From Opitutaceae bacterium (GTDB taxonomy: Bacteria; Verrucomicrobiota; Verrucomicrobiia; Opitutales; Opitutaceae), in NCBI GenBank assembly GCA_030693515.1, contig JAUYAK010000124.1:1-64000 (forward strand): 64,000 nucleotides of DNA, read 5' to 3'. Below the pieces are notes generated by a model. It was not told where the DNA came from. It saw only the letters and a program-made list of their open reading frames with translations, and did no database searches. The translations under genes were made by a program, and so were the position numbers. Below, one piece after another: positions 36,100-48,089 of this stretch; position 1 is the first letter of the stretch, and each line of letters opens with the position of its first letter.

Positions 36100-36669
36100 G
36101 TGGACCCGGACCTGCCGCTGATCGAGGCTTTGCAGGCGGGCGAGGATTTGGCGCTCAACGAGCTGATCCAACGCCACCGCGAGCCGCTTTTTCATTTCGC
36201 GTTTCGCTACCTGCGCAACGAGGCGGCGGCGCGCGACGTGGTGCAGGAGACATTTGTGCGCGTGTATTTCAAAGCCGGCTCCTTCAAGCCGCACTCGGCC
36301 GTCAAGACCTGGCTCTACACAATCACTGCGAATCTTTGTCGTGATCGCCTGCGAAGGCTCGCCAAGCACCGCCAGGATATTTCAATCGACGCTCCCGCGG
36401 CTGAGCACGCGGCGGTGACCGAACAAGCCGATGCACGCCCTAACCCCGCCGAACAGAGCGCACAGGCGGATCAATTCAAAGTTTTGCAGCGCGCGATCGA
36501 CCAGCTTCCACACACGCTCAAGCTACCACTCATCTTGAGTGCGTTGGAAGGGAAGACTCACAAGGAGACTGCCGAAATCTTGGACACGACGCCCAAGACC
36601 GTTGAGCTACGAATCTATCATGCGAAAGCGAAGCTGCGGGAACTGCTCTCAGGCTCAGCTCGCGAGTAG
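36100..36669 (+). CDS. cnrH: CnrH-like ECF sigma factor
   Basis: A 189-residue sigma factor with a GTG start at 36100, 7 bases after cnrX. Region 2 is HFAFRYLRNEAAARDVVQET with VKTWLYTITANLCRDRLRR, and region 4 is LPLILSALEGKTHKETAEILDTTPKTVELRIYHAK. Order Y-X-H is that of cnrYXH in Cupriavidus metallidurans, but here the efflux genes are divergent rather than downstream. It likely recognises the paired TGAGGGA/CGTTGAA elements at 35188-35312. Its 3' end overlaps the convergent methyltransferase gene by 15 bases. Confidence 0.9.
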   Translation: MDPDLPLIEALQAGEDLALNELIQRHREPLFHFAFRYLRNEAAARDVVQETFVRVYFKAGSFKPHSAVKTWLYTITANLCRDRLRRLAKHRQDISIDAPAAEHAAVTEQADARPNPAEQSAQADQFKVLQRAIDQLPHTLKLPLILSALEGKTHKETAEILDTTPKTVELRIYHAKAKLRELLSGSARE

Positions 36670-37377
36670 GTGCGATGCGGCGCCAGGAGTCCGCTCAGCC
36701 GAGTCGGCGCGCACAGTATCGCGACCCGCCACCACCAGCCGGACAAATCCACGCGCGAAAGAACGGTCCTTGAGGATCGTCAGCTCGGCGCGCCGAAGAT
36801 GAGATTCAAAACCTTCATCGGTCCAATCTTTCGCGCAGGGTGGCTCCAATAGTGTGAGATAGATCTGTAGACAGCGTCGCCTAATGTCCCCGGTTGGTTT
36901 GACCCAATCGACAATTCCAATCGTTCCTTCCGGAGCCAGAACACGGCGCGCGAATCGAAGGGCGTGCATCCGTGTTTCCGCGTCGAGATGGTGCAGGACG
37001 AACGCGAGGAGCACTCGATCAAATCGCCGCTCGCACTGAAGACTCCTGATGTCCGCGCGAATGATTGTCGCGCTCGGCGCACGGCGCCGCGCGCGCTTGA
37101 GCATCGGCTCGGATCGGTCGATTGCGGTGACGCACGCCCCACGTTTGATCAATTTCTCGGTTATGCCGCCAGTGCCGCAGCCCAATTCGAGAACATGCTC
37201 GCCAGCCCGCACCTCAAACGTATCGAGCGCTTGCTCGCGCAACGTATCCCAACCGCCGAGCGGAGAAAAAAGCGCCGGAGCGCCCAAATCGTAAACGACC
37301 GGCACCAGCCAGGTGAACGGACTTTCGTGTCCTTCCGATTGAACCGAATCATTCCCTGTCACGGTGGATTCCTTCAT
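36655..37377 (-). CDS. Class I SAM-dependent methyltransferase
   Basis: A 240-residue protein from the ATG at 37377. The SAM motif HVLELGCGTGGITEKLIKRG (about 64-83) is followed by VTAIDRSEPML and DRVLLAFVLHHL, typical of UbiE/methyltransf_11 enzymes. The substrate cannot be told. It is convergent with and overlaps cnrH by 15 bases. It is the third methyltransferase in the metal region. Confidence 0.85.
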   Translation of the reverse strand: MKESTVTGNDSVQSEGHESPFTWLVPVVYDLGAPALFSPLGGWDTLREQALDTFEVRAGEHVLELGCGTGGITEKLIKRGACVTAIDRSEPMLKRARRRAPSATIIRADIRSLQCERRFDRVLLAFVLHHLDAETRMHALRFARRVLAPEGTIGIVDWVKPTGDIRRRCLQIYLTLLEPPCAKDWTDEGFESHLRRAELTILKDRSFARGFVRLVVAGRDTVRADSAERTPGAASHLLAS

Positions 37378-37522
37378 GCGCGGACTTCGATTCGAGCAGT
37401 TGTCGGCGGGACTGAGCATTTGACCGCAGAGCGGCGGACGGATCACGCTTCACAACCTATTAAACGACGGGTGCCGCAGCCCTCCCTCAACAAAATGCGC
37501 CCTATCTGTCACGTGCCTCGAC

Positions 37523-37897
37523 TTAGATGCGCGCTACGTCGGCTGGCGCATCATCGACCAAGAGTTCAAACTTCGCATGAGGTCCGGGCTTGCGTGAACT
37601 CGCAGGAAGGTCGGCAGGCGTAAACCCTACGGTGCTTTCTTTGAGCAGCGTCCCCCGTGCATCGAAGAACGCGATGTGAATGTTGGTGCGCGCCGTCGTA
37701 ACGCCACCGACGGCCCGTTCCACGTAGCCGACGAGATATGCGTGACCGTCGCGGTGTTCGAAAAACGGGCGTGCGACATCAACCGAAGGAGACGATGCGC
37801 GCTCCAGCTTTGCGCCAGCAAGCCGCGCCGGCGGATTGTTCACCAACACACAGCCGCTGAGAAGCGTCACGGCTAGAACGAGGGAAAGCGTTTTCAC
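37523..37897 (-). CDS. Small lipoprotein of the nickel/zinc block
   Basis: A 124-residue protein from a GTG at 37897; the longer frame to 37981 has no signal at its start. The lipobox is LLSGC (Cys near 16). The mature part has a beta-rich layout with ERAVGGVTTARTNIHIAFFDARGTLLKEST, resembling the FxLYD-type domain. It follows rcnA by 59 bases. A supporting role at the envelope is all that can be said. Confidence 0.65.
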   Translation of the reverse strand: MKTLSLVLAVTLLSGCVLVNNPPARLAGAKLERASSPSVDVARPFFEHRDGHAYLVGYVERAVGGVTTARTNIHIAFFDARGTLLKESTVGFTPADLPASSRKPGPHAKFELLVDDAPADVARI

Positions 37898-37956
37898 AGC
37901 GTTGGCTATCGTGGTTGAATTTGCTGCCGAGGAATACGTGCGCCGCGGAAAGCGGG

Positions 37957-39072
37957 TCAGAGGTGTCGCCAACCTTGCCAAGCGAAGAAAAGTCCTAAGG
38001 CGGTCAGCAGTGCGCTGGAAAAATATGGCGCTTTGCGCGCGAATTCGCCGAAGCCTTTGATTCGCTTGGATGCGTGATGGACGCCCCAGGCAGCAATTGC
38101 GCCCGTCGTGACGAGCGTGAGCGCCAGTCCGATGCTAAAGCAAAGCACGAGCGCGAACCCAAGCGTCACCTGCTTCAGCTGCAGGCAGACGAGCAGAATC
38201 GTCAGCGCTGCCGGGCACGGCATAAGTCCGCCAGTCAGGCCAAACAGAATGATTTGACCTGTTGAGACGGTGCGATCGGTAAAGCGTTTCGCGATGTCAG
38301 AGGCGTGGGCGCGTTCGTGGGCGTCCTGAAATTCGCCATCTGAAACGTCAAGGCCCGCGTGCGAGTGATGGTGGTGTTCATCCTCAGCGAATTGGAACGG
38401 ATAGACGTGTGCGTGATCGCCATGAGCTAGAGTAAGCGTTGCATCGAACTCATGCGGCTCCGGCAATTCCTCGGTCGCTTCGAGAAACGCGCCTTGCGCG
38501 GCGAACATGAATTTCTGTCGGACGCTTTTGGTCCGGACGGTTTCCAGCGTGACTTCTCCAGGGGACGGAGGCGCGGTCTCGGCACGTTTGGCATCGAAAA
38601 AGAAAAGCCGGAAACGCGGAGGAACGTTCGTTTCGAAAACCGTGACCTCCGCCAATCCGTGACCCGTATCTATTAGTTTTCCCCCGTTGGGGCCTTCATT
38701 GTCATGGGAGTGCGACGCAGCGAGCTTGGTATCCCGGCGTGTCCGCCAGAACATCCATGCGGCCATCGCGACAATGATGACGCCAGATGCGATTTGGAAA
38801 TAGGGCTCGGTTCTCTCTGCTGTCCACTGAGAGCCGAATTTTAACGCGACCGCTGCGAGCGCCCAGATCACAAGTGAGTGCGAGAATGCCGCAGAGAGCC
38901 CGAGCAGCACGGCCTGTCCGATTGTGCCGCGAATCGCGATAATGAACGCTGCCATCATCGTCTTGGAGTGCCCAGGCTCGAGTCCGTGCAATGCACCGAG
39001 CAGAATGGCCGTGGGAATGAAAAGCCAGGCGTGGGCCGCGCCTTGCTGGAGCAATTCGGTGAAGGAAGTCAT
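37957..39072 (-). CDS. rcnA: RcnA-type nickel/cobalt exporter with an inserted CzcB-like domain
   Basis: A 371-residue protein from the ATG at 39072. The RcnA/NicO signature LHGLEPGHSKTMMAAFIIA lies near residues 28-46, with further membrane helices at about 53-75, 90-110 and a C-terminal set after residue 270 (FGLTGGLMPCPAALTILLVC). Between them is a loop of about 150 residues: a beta domain with GPNGGKLIDTGHGLAEVTVFE and VPPRFRLFFFD, then EDEHHHHSHAG. This domain resembles the N-terminal domain of the CzcB at 44586-45854 (GPHGGKLFRDGDFAAELAIYE, VPPEFRAWF). RcnA exports Ni2+/Co2+; the insert is probably a metal-handling module. Confidence 0.9.
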   Translation of the reverse strand: MTSFTELLQQGAAHAWLFIPTAILLGALHGLEPGHSKTMMAAFIIAIRGTIGQAVLLGLSAAFSHSLVIWALAAVALKFGSQWTAERTEPYFQIASGVIIVAMAAWMFWRTRRDTKLAASHSHDNEGPNGGKLIDTGHGLAEVTVFETNVPPRFRLFFFDAKRAETAPPSPGEVTLETVRTKSVRQKFMFAAQGAFLEATEELPEPHEFDATLTLAHGDHAHVYPFQFAEDEHHHHSHAGLDVSDGEFQDAHERAHASDIAKRFTDRTVSTGQIILFGLTGGLMPCPAALTILLVCLQLKQVTLGFALVLCFSIGLALTLVTTGAIAAWGVHHASKRIKGFGEFARKAPYFSSALLTALGLFFAWQGWRHL

Positions 39073-39158
39073 GACTTGTTTGGCATTGTGGTTGCGGGTT
39101 TCCGATAAAGAGCAGTGGCGATCAGCCAGCCACTCGACGGGTGTTGCGCGATCAGCAA

Positions 39159-41018
39159 TTAGGAATCGATCCTCACGCGCAGGAGCTTGATCGAATTGAC
39201 GAAGACGAGGACATCCGGTCCGAGATGCAGGAGCGCCGCTTGCACCGGTCCGATCCACCCGAGGAGTGCGGCGGTGATGCCGAGCACGTGCACCACGCCA
39301 ACGCCCACGTAGAGATTTTCCTGAATGGTGCGATACGCGCGCCGGGCGAGCGCCCGTGCGAACACAATTCTAGAAAGGTCGTCGGTCATGAGCGCCACGT
39401 CTGCCGCTTCGATCGCCGCTTGTGTCCCGCGCGCGCCCATCGCGATGCCCACGTTCGCTCGCGCCAACGCGGGCGCATCGTTCACGCCATCGCCGACCAT
39501 CGCGACGACATGTTTCGCCTGCTGCAATCCCGCGATGGCGTTCACCTTGTCCTCGGGCAGCAAGTCCGCGCGCACGTCGTCAATCCCGAGTTCCGCCGCG
39601 ACCTGCTGCGCGGTCCGCGCGCTGTCGCCCGTGAGCATCACCACTTTTTTGACGCCGGTGGCCTTGAGTCGCGCGACGGCGTCTTTGGCGCCGGGACGAA
39701 GTCGATCAGCCAGGTCCAACGTGCCAGCCACCCGGCCATCCACGGCGACGTAGATCGTCGTCCCCGCTTGTTCGCGCCCCAGCGGCGGCGCGACGATGCC
39801 ATTTTCGGTGAGGAAGGCACCGTTCCCTACGAGCACGGGCTTGCCCTCGACGGTCGCTTTCACCCCGCGACCACGAACCATTTCAAAGGCGGACGGTTCG
39901 GGCACGGAAAGTTTCATCTCTTCCGCACGAACAACGACCGCCTTCGCCAAGGGGTGGCCCGACCGACGATCCGCCGCGGCTGCGAACCTCATAAGCGCTT
40001 CGTTGGTGAAACTGGCATCCGTGGGATGGATGCCGACGACGGCGGGTGCGCCGGCAGTGAGGGTGCCGGTTTTGTCGAACACGACGACATCCGCTTTCGC
40101 GAGTAATTCCAGATAAATGCCCCCCTTGACCAGGATGCCCTGCCGCGCCGCCCGCGCGATGGCTGCGATCATGACGAGTGGCGTCGCGAGCCCGAGTTCC
40201 GCCGGTGAAGTGAAAATCATCAGCGTCACGACCTTTCTCAGATCGTGGGTCACGAGATAGACGCCGAGAAGGAATACGAAAACCACCGGAATCAGCCACG
40301 CCGCAACTTTGTCCGCCAGCTTCTGCACGGGGGCTTGATGTTCCTCGGCATTTTCCACCAGCGAGACGATCCGCGCGAACATCGTGTCCCCACCGAGCTT
40401 GTCGGTGCGAATGTCCAGCGCACCCGATTCCACCACAGTGCCGGCCAGCACCGAGGCATCGCGCGACTTTTCCTGCGGCATGCTTTCACCGGTGATCGGC
40501 GCTTCATTCACCGCCCCTTCGCCCGAAACCACGGTGCCATCGACGGGAATCTTTTCCCCGCCGCGCACGAGGACCACATCGCCCACTTTCAATTCCGCCA
40601 GCGGCACGGTGCGTTCCTGCCCGTCTGCGCGGATGGTGGCTGTCTGCGGGACGGAACCGATGAGCGCCTTGATCGAAGCGCGGGCACGGTCTGTGTTCAG
40701 CTCGGCGATGAACTCCGCTATCAAAATGATCGTCATCAAGACGGCGCCGGCCACGTATTCATGGCCGATCATCGCGATCACCGTCGCGACCGTGACAAAA
40801 ATTTCCGTGCCGATTTTTCGCTCCCGCACGAGATCGAGCACCCCCGTCTTAACCAGAGGATACAGGCCTAACGCAACCGCTCCAAACAAGACCGACAGTG
40901 GCACGATTTGCCCCCAAAAGAGCAGGGTAATGACGCCGACGACAATAATGCGCGTGATCTCCAACCACCGATCACGGGTGATCAACGAGGGACGTTTTTC
41001 GAGGTCGGCCGGAGTCAT
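39159..41018 (-). CDS. P1B-type metal ATPase with atypical SPA membrane motif
   Basis: A 619-residue ATPase from the ATG at 41018 with no N-terminal HMA domain. Catalytic sites are intact: TGES (177-180), DKTGT with Asp315, GDGVNDAP and a TGDS hinge. The metal-binding membrane helix reads FTSPAELGLATP, so the usual CPC is SPA (271-273). HEYVAG (86-91) and AEFIAE (101-106) supply candidate carboxylate/His ligands in earlier helices. The pump sits between czcA and rcnA, suggesting Zn/Cd/Co/Ni export, but the ligand set is unlike the P1B-1 to P1B-4 groups I know. Confidence 0.9.
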   Translation of the reverse strand: MTPADLEKRPSLITRDRWLEITRIIVVGVITLLFWGQIVPLSVLFGAVALGLYPLVKTGVLDLVRERKIGTEIFVTVATVIAMIGHEYVAGAVLMTIILIAEFIAELNTDRARASIKALIGSVPQTATIRADGQERTVPLAELKVGDVVLVRGGEKIPVDGTVVSGEGAVNEAPITGESMPQEKSRDASVLAGTVVESGALDIRTDKLGGDTMFARIVSLVENAEEHQAPVQKLADKVAAWLIPVVFVFLLGVYLVTHDLRKVVTLMIFTSPAELGLATPLVMIAAIARAARQGILVKGGIYLELLAKADVVVFDKTGTLTAGAPAVVGIHPTDASFTNEALMRFAAAADRRSGHPLAKAVVVRAEEMKLSVPEPSAFEMVRGRGVKATVEGKPVLVGNGAFLTENGIVAPPLGREQAGTTIYVAVDGRVAGTLDLADRLRPGAKDAVARLKATGVKKVVMLTGDSARTAQQVAAELGIDDVRADLLPEDKVNAIAGLQQAKHVVAMVGDGVNDAPALARANVGIAMGARGTQAAIEAADVALMTDDLSRIVFARALARRAYRTIQENLYVGVGVVHVLGITAALLGWIGPVQAALLHLGPDVLVFVNSIKLLRVRIDS

Positions 41019-41020
41019 GG

Positions 41021-41263
41021 CTATTGAGTTTTCTTTTGCGCGCGTTTGCGCCACCAGAACCGCACGAGTTCCACGACCCCGCCAAGCGCCGCGCCGGCGA
41101 CGCCGCCAGCAAACATGATTAGCGCGCTCGGACGGACCACAAACTCGGCCGCCACGCCGACGAGCATCCCGCAACCGGCGCCCACGGCGAGGCCAGTCAT
41201 TTCAAACTCCGCGGCGGCGGGCCGCGGTCGCCGCAGCGCCTTGGATTTGTTGATTCGTTTCAT
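41021..41263 (-). CDS. Small membrane protein before the SPA-type ATPase
   Basis: An 80-residue protein from the ATG at 41263. After a basic start (MKRINKSKALRRPRP) there are two Gly/Ala-rich hydrophobic helices (about 25-44 and 47-68, AGGVAGAALGGVVELV), then a basic tail (WWRKRAQKKTQ). It lies 2 bases before the ATPase gene. It may be an accessory subunit; no family is recognised. Confidence 0.6.
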   Translation of the reverse strand: MKRINKSKALRRPRPAAAEFEMTGLAVGAGCGMLVGVAAEFVVRPSALIMFAGGVAGAALGGVVELVRFWWRKRAQKKTQ

Positions 41264-41343
41264 ACTCGGCAGGTGGCGCTCGTTGCTCAAAACCCGTGCG
41301 AGGAAGAATTGGCGTGGCAGCGTAGCCGTTGAATGCGATCGGC

Positions 41344-44550
<3,207 letters not shown>

Positions 44551-44585
44551 TTAGACGGCGTTCCGGATTTTCCGTGGGTGACGGG

Positions 44586-45854
44586 TCAATGGTCGTGCGT
44601 GGCGCCGGACTTCCCGATGTCGGCCTTGATGAGAAAACTATTTTCGGTGACGTAGAGTTCGCCGGCCTTGAGACCCTTGAGCACCTCGACATAGCCGCCG
44701 CTACGGCGGCCGATTTCCACTGGACGCGCCTGATAGAGATCGCCGTGCTGCGAAAAAACCACGGTGAAGGAAAACAGCGTTTGCAGGCCCGATTCTTTCA
44801 CCGCCACCGGCACGGGAATTTCTTCGACCGTGATCGCCGCTTTGACGAAGAGTCCGGGACGCCAGCGGCCATCGGAATTCGGCATCACGACGCGCGCCGA
44901 AAGCGTTTGGGATTCGACCGAGCCGAGCGGCGAAATCCACGCCAGTTTGCCCGTGGCTTCCTTGCCTCCGTCATCGGCATGGAGGGCGACGGCCTGGCCG
45001 ACTCGCACTCGCGCTTGATCGCGCTTCTGGATATTGAGGTCGATCCAGACATCCGCGAGATCGGCAATGGTATAGAGCGGCGCGCCTTCGGCGACAGCCT
45101 CACCCGCGGTTGTCCCTCGCTCGACGATGATGCCGGCGATGGGCGCTTTCACCTCGAAAGTGGTGAGCGTCTGATTTGACTCGATGACGGCCACGACTTC
45201 GCCCGCAGTCACGGCGTCGCCAAGTGCCTTGCGCGCTTCGCGCACCACGCCGGGGAAGCGGGGAATGACGCGGGAGACCTTGTTGCCGTTGAGCTTTACC
45301 TGGCCGTAGACGGCCACGGTTTCGGCGAGCGTGGCCGGGCCGGCCGGTTCAGCGACCACCCCCGCGGTCTTGGCACTCTCCGCGTTGATGGTCGTCTGCA
45401 TTTCGGGCGCGGCGAGTTCCCAGCGGTGGCTCCGCCCGCCGTGCTCGGCCGTGATCAGGTAAGTGAAGGAGTGCGGTTCATAGACCTCCGATGAACCGCG
45501 CAGATAATCACCTTCCTGCGTGAACGTGTAGTGATCGACGACGTTGCCGGGTCGCGTCAGTTGCAGGTTGAACTTGACCGTGGCCGGGGCGAGCGGCTTG
45601 CCGCCCTGGGTAAACCACGCGCGAAATTCCGGCGGCACGCCTTTCTCGTAGATCGCCAACTCAGCGGCGAAATCGCCATCGCGGAAAAGTTTTCCGCCGT
45701 GCGGGCCTTTCGGAGCTTCTTCGGCTGCCGCCGCGCCGTGTCCGGATTCCGCCGATCCAGCCGCCGTGTGACTGGCTCGTTTGGAGATAAAGTAAACTCC
45801 GGCGCCGCCCAGAACGAGCACGGCGAGAATCGTGAGAGGAAGTTTCAATTTCAT
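44586..45854 (-). CDS. czcB: CzcB membrane-fusion protein
   Basis: A 422-residue adaptor with an N-terminal membrane anchor (5-23). An N-terminal beta domain (about 45-160; KGPHGGKLFRDGDFAAELAIYEKG) precedes the hairpin, lipoyl and barrel parts (VIPRFPGVVREARKALGDAVTAG, IIVERGTTAGEAV). The same N-terminal domain is found inserted in RcnA in this window. The C-terminus ends GATHDH. It lies 47 bases before czcA. Confidence 0.93.
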   Translation of the reverse strand: MKLKLPLTILAVLVLGGAGVYFISKRASHTAAGSAESGHGAAAAEEAPKGPHGGKLFRDGDFAAELAIYEKGVPPEFRAWFTQGGKPLAPATVKFNLQLTRPGNVVDHYTFTQEGDYLRGSSEVYEPHSFTYLITAEHGGRSHRWELAAPEMQTTINAESAKTAGVVAEPAGPATLAETVAVYGQVKLNGNKVSRVIPRFPGVVREARKALGDAVTAGEVVAVIESNQTLTTFEVKAPIAGIIVERGTTAGEAVAEGAPLYTIADLADVWIDLNIQKRDQARVRVGQAVALHADDGGKEATGKLAWISPLGSVESQTLSARVVMPNSDGRWRPGLFVKAAITVEEIPVPVAVKESGLQTLFSFTVVFSQHGDLYQARPVEIGRRSGGYVEVLKGLKAGELYVTENSFLIKADIGKSGATHDH

Positions 45855-45900
45855 GAAATGGGATGGCTGTAAATTATGTGGGGTGGCTGCGCGCGAACGC

Positions 45901-47166
45901 TCAGGGTGCCGCCGAGGCGCCGATCAGGCGTTCGATTTCGACCAGTGTGCGGTGATACTCGGCGTCGGCCCGGATCAATTGCTGGCGCGCGCCAAGCAAT
46001 GCCTGCTGCGCCTCAAGTAGATCGCGGACGGCATAGCGCCCGGTGTTTGCGCCGTCGCGCACCGCTTTCAGCCACGCTTCTGCCGCCGGAATCAACTCCT
46101 TCTGCGCGGCCTCATGCTCGATCTGCGCGTGCTTGATCTCCTGCACGAGTTCGAAGAGTAGCGCCTTCGCTTCGATCAACGCGGCCTCACCTTCCGCACT
46201 CGTGCGGTCACGCTCGGCACGCGCTTCGGCGGCCAGCGCTTCGCCATGCGCGCGGGACGGCCACGCGTAGTTGAGTCCGAGAACGAAGCCCCAATCGTCG
46301 GTTCGTTCGACGCGACGGATGCCGCCGCCGACCCGCGCCTCGCCGCGCGCCGCGTTCGCACGGGCGAGTTTCTCCTGGGCGAGTCGCCAGCGACCGAGCG
46401 CGGCGTAACGCGCCTGCCCCGGCGTCGCCGCCAACCGCTGGGTCAGCACGCCGAATTCCGCCAGCTTCGGGAGCGTTCCCAGATCAGCCTGCACGCCCTC
46501 GAAATCGGCGGTGTCCGCCCCCCACAACAACGCGAGCGCTTGTTTCGCGGCGCTCATTTGGTGTTCCGCGTGCTCCGCTTCGAGGTCGGCCTGAACGCGG
46601 GTGAGTTGTGTGCGCGCCACATCGGCAGCCGTGGCCGCGGTTTGCTCTGCACGGCGGCGAATATCGGCTTCGGTTTCCGCCGCGAGCTTCGCAACCTCAC
46701 GAGATGCGGCCACGTCTGCGGCAGCGGCGGCGATGCGGATGAACCGACGAGCGGCTTCGGCGAGTAATTCGCGGCGCTTCTCCTCCCATTCGAGACGTTC
46801 GGCTTCGTTCAGTCCGGTCGCGACGGCAGCTCGCGCCGAACGCCGCGCGGACCAATCAATCGCCCGGCTGAGTTGCAAAGTGGTTTCCAAGCTCCGGAAC
46901 GCCCGCAGTTCGCCGGTGCCGAGTCCGTTTTCAAATTGGAGTGACGCCTCGGGCGTTGGGCGCACGGCAGCTTGGGCACTACGCGCTTCGGCGAGCCGTG
47001 CTTGCGCATCGCGCGTGCGCATCCACGGGTGGCCGGCCTCGACGCGTGCGAGCGCTTCGGACAGGCTCAGCGGCGCCGCGCGAGCGACGGACGGGGCCAG
47101 GGTGCCAAAGGACACACCGGCAAAAATGAGAGACAGGACAGGACGAAAACGAAATAAGGCATTCAT
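45901..47166 (-). CDS. czcC: CzcC outer-membrane efflux channel
   Basis: A 421-residue OEP-family protein with a signal peptide (1-30). Repeated coiled-coil segments (EALARVEAGHPWMRTRDAQARLAEAR; LEAEHAEHQMSAAKQAL) fit CzcC. It is the first gene of the czcCBA cluster. Upstream (47167-47267) is a CGGTCAACCGG palindrome near the start that may be an operator. Confidence 0.92.
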   Translation of the reverse strand: MNALFRFRPVLSLIFAGVSFGTLAPSVARAAPLSLSEALARVEAGHPWMRTRDAQARLAEARSAQAAVRPTPEASLQFENGLGTGELRAFRSLETTLQLSRAIDWSARRSARAAVATGLNEAERLEWEEKRRELLAEAARRFIRIAAAAADVAASREVAKLAAETEADIRRRAEQTAATAADVARTQLTRVQADLEAEHAEHQMSAAKQALALLWGADTADFEGVQADLGTLPKLAEFGVLTQRLAATPGQARYAALGRWRLAQEKLARANAARGEARVGGGIRRVERTDDWGFVLGLNYAWPSRAHGEALAAEARAERDRTSAEGEAALIEAKALLFELVQEIKHAQIEHEAAQKELIPAAEAWLKAVRDGANTGRYAVRDLLEAQQALLGARQQLIRADAEYHRTLVEIERLIGASAAP

Positions 47167-47267
47167 GAGGCTTCCCGGTTGACCGGAACAATACGAAGTC
47201 CCGGCGCACCACGTGCGCGGGAACGAGGCTCAACGCGTGCGCAGGAGCGAACGCGCGGAAAGCCGCC

Positions 47268-47660
47268 TCAAATCAAGAATGCCATCGACCGTAGTAACGG
47301 TGGTGGCGCGTGCACCATTTCCGACTCCGCGGAAGGATGCGCCAGACTGACGAAACGTTCCACTGGCATTCGTTGCGCCAGCGCGTTCAACCAAATCTGA
47401 GTGACGAGCACCGGCGCGCCGATTTCGCGCAGCACGGAAGATTTCTGGATCTGACTCCACCCGAGCCGGTGAGCGTGCAACCCCTCGGCATCATGGGAAC
47501 CGGTCACGTGATAAGCCTCACTCAACCCCAATAACCCCGCGTTATGCTCTCCGTGATCGTCATGATCGTCGTGCGCGTGAAAGACAGTAAGCCCGTTCGC
47601 CGGCACGAGTGCCACGGCGAACATCAGGACTAAGAGCGCCCATGACAGGCTGCACTTCAT
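47268..47660 (-). CDS. His-rich secreted protein before czcC (CzcI-like position)
   Basis: A 130-residue protein from the ATG at 47660 with a signal peptide (1-23). The next 45 residues are rich in His and Asp (FHAHDDHDDHGEHNAG, SHDAEGLHAHRLGW), a probable zinc or nickel buffer. The C-terminal half is less charged. CzcI occupies this place upstream of czcC in other clusters, but similarity is too weak to name it. Confidence 0.72.
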   Translation of the reverse strand: MKCSLSWALLVLMFAVALVPANGLTVFHAHDDHDDHGEHNAGLLGLSEAYHVTGSHDAEGLHAHRLGWSQIQKSSVLREIGAPVLVTQIWLNALAQRMPVERFVSLAHPSAESEMVHAPPPLLRSMAFLI

Positions 47661-48089
47661 TCGACGCACAGAGCGGAAAGAGAACCTGAACGCATCTTCC
47701 GTCAAGCCATCCCTGAATGCGCTGAGCCCGGCAAGAAAGCCGAGCCGTAGCAGTTTTATCCCCCCGCGCCGACCTAGCTAGCCGACGCGGTGCGTGCGAA
47801 TCACTGGAGCGATTCGGAAATGTTCTGATTATCAAACATGGCATCAAGGACACCGCGATGTCCGCCTTCGGCCAATCCCATGCCCACAAAGACATCCGGG
47901 CGCTCACCGCCCTCGCGCGGAATCCGCGACACCGCCCGAGCAACGTGGTGCGGTGAGCGAACGTGCCTCGCCGAAGGAGAAAGAGGGTTCAACGAAAGAC
48001 CCTGCCGGACGAGAAACCCAGCAGCACGCCGCGGAGCCGACCCACCCGCGCAAACATTCACCTGGCACGTGAGCGCGTGAAACACTTCC
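47661..48089. other. Intergenic stretch without a convincing gene
   Basis: Several overlapping frames on both strands exist but none has a ribosome site, family match or coding-like composition. A CTAGCTAG palindrome lies near 47775-47785. An inverted repeat (CGCGTGA/TCACGCG) overlaps the end of the next gene at about 48073-48095. Confidence 0.5.

Noticed and set aside
47801-48085. 94-codon minus-strand frame between czc and membrane module
   Set aside because: No ribosome site, no family and competing frames of equal length on both strands.
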